A DNA stretch of 21,359 bases from positions 1-21,359 of the forward strand of contig CALZMB010000005.1 of NCBI GenBank assembly GCA_945788485.1, in the 5' to 3' direction. The notes under the pieces are model-generated. The model was not told the origin of the DNA. It ran no database searches and was given only the letters and a program-made list of their open reading frames with translations. Position numbers and translations under genes: made by a program. This document shows positions 21,240-21,359 of the stretch, piece by piece. The number at the start of each line of letters is the position of its first letter. Positions within the stretch are counted from its first letter, which is position 1. This DNA comes from an uncultured bacterium. Its GTDB lineage: Bacteria > Bacteroidota > Bacteroidia > Bacteroidales > Bacteroidaceae.

Positions 21240-21359
21240 TATAATTTCTGCCATAAGGTTTATTTTTTGTTTATCGCCTTGAAGAGGATGATGCCTTTTG
21301 CAAGAAGGTGGTGTTATGCTTTCGGTTTAGGCGTTAAGAGCTCGCTCTTATAAGACTAA

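Larger units (their letters stand above)
20411..21359. other. Gene-free repeat-rich region upstream of the glycosyltransferase
   Basis: No credible gene is seen. Short open frames here overlap repeats. The contents are degenerate family B pieces in reverse orientation (20430-20720), a left-truncated palindromic element (20498-20556), a 68-nt imperfect tandem duplication (20741-20880), a large palindrome (20875-21003), family B copy 2 (21080-21190), ATGTACAATG direct repeats (21202-21239), and an AAGAGC-TC-GCTCTT hairpin close to the window end. Confidence 0.7.

Overview
This window looks like a chromosomal segment of a Bacteroidota bacterium, most likely order Bacteroidales and probably Prevotellaceae. 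The reasons are promoters of the TTTG / TAnnTTTG type, a short (290 aa) primary sigma factor, start sites without Shine-Dalgarno sequences, the gene families present, and many short intergenic repeats. The genus is an inference.

Layout from left to right. valS (minus strand, 3' end outside the window) diverges from a mazG - lipoprotein - ribonuclease Z operon. A minus-strand block follows: a YihY/BrkB membrane protein, the RNase P RNA (rnpB), a DUF1573 periplasmic protein and the primary sigma factor. Next is a gene-free 1.1 kb stretch with hairpins, 22-nt tandem repeats and interspersed repeats. It leads into a minus-strand REP-associated (Y1/HUH-type) transposase-like gene with repeat arrays on both sides in opposite orientation. 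Then come a Nudix hydrolase and ispE (minus), which diverge from dnaB. dnaB is followed by a branched-chain amino-acid operon on the plus strand: leuA, leuC, leuD and a Leptospira-type citramalate synthase (cimA). leuB is not in the cluster. A bidirectional terminator separates this operon from a convergent minus-strand pair, a GT4 glycosyltransferase and a small translationally coupled hypothetical gene. The last ~950 bases hold no credible gene but several repeat and palindrome families.

How the genes work together: LeuA makes 2-isopropylmalate for leucine and CimA makes citramalate for isoleucine. The single LeuCD isomerase can serve both, so the operon looks like a joint Leu/Ile module. 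The ispE-Nudix pair suggests an isoprenoid link, though the Nudix substrate cannot be read from sequence.

The most unusual content is the repeat system. A 22-nt-period array built from CAACT cores, here called family A, occurs at about six intergenic sites, one of them inside the leu operon. It also forms the outer stem of a 94-nt hairpin. Arrays lie on both sides of the transposase-like gene, whose protein carries an HFH motif, lacks an obvious catalytic tyrosine at the usual place, and has an extra C-terminal Rossmann/DprA-like region. A plausible reading is a REP/RAYT-like system with unusual tandem-array substrates. Other non-coding elements include a MITE-like element in the dnaB leader, a foldback element next to rnpB, and two complementary truncated copies of one palindromic element.
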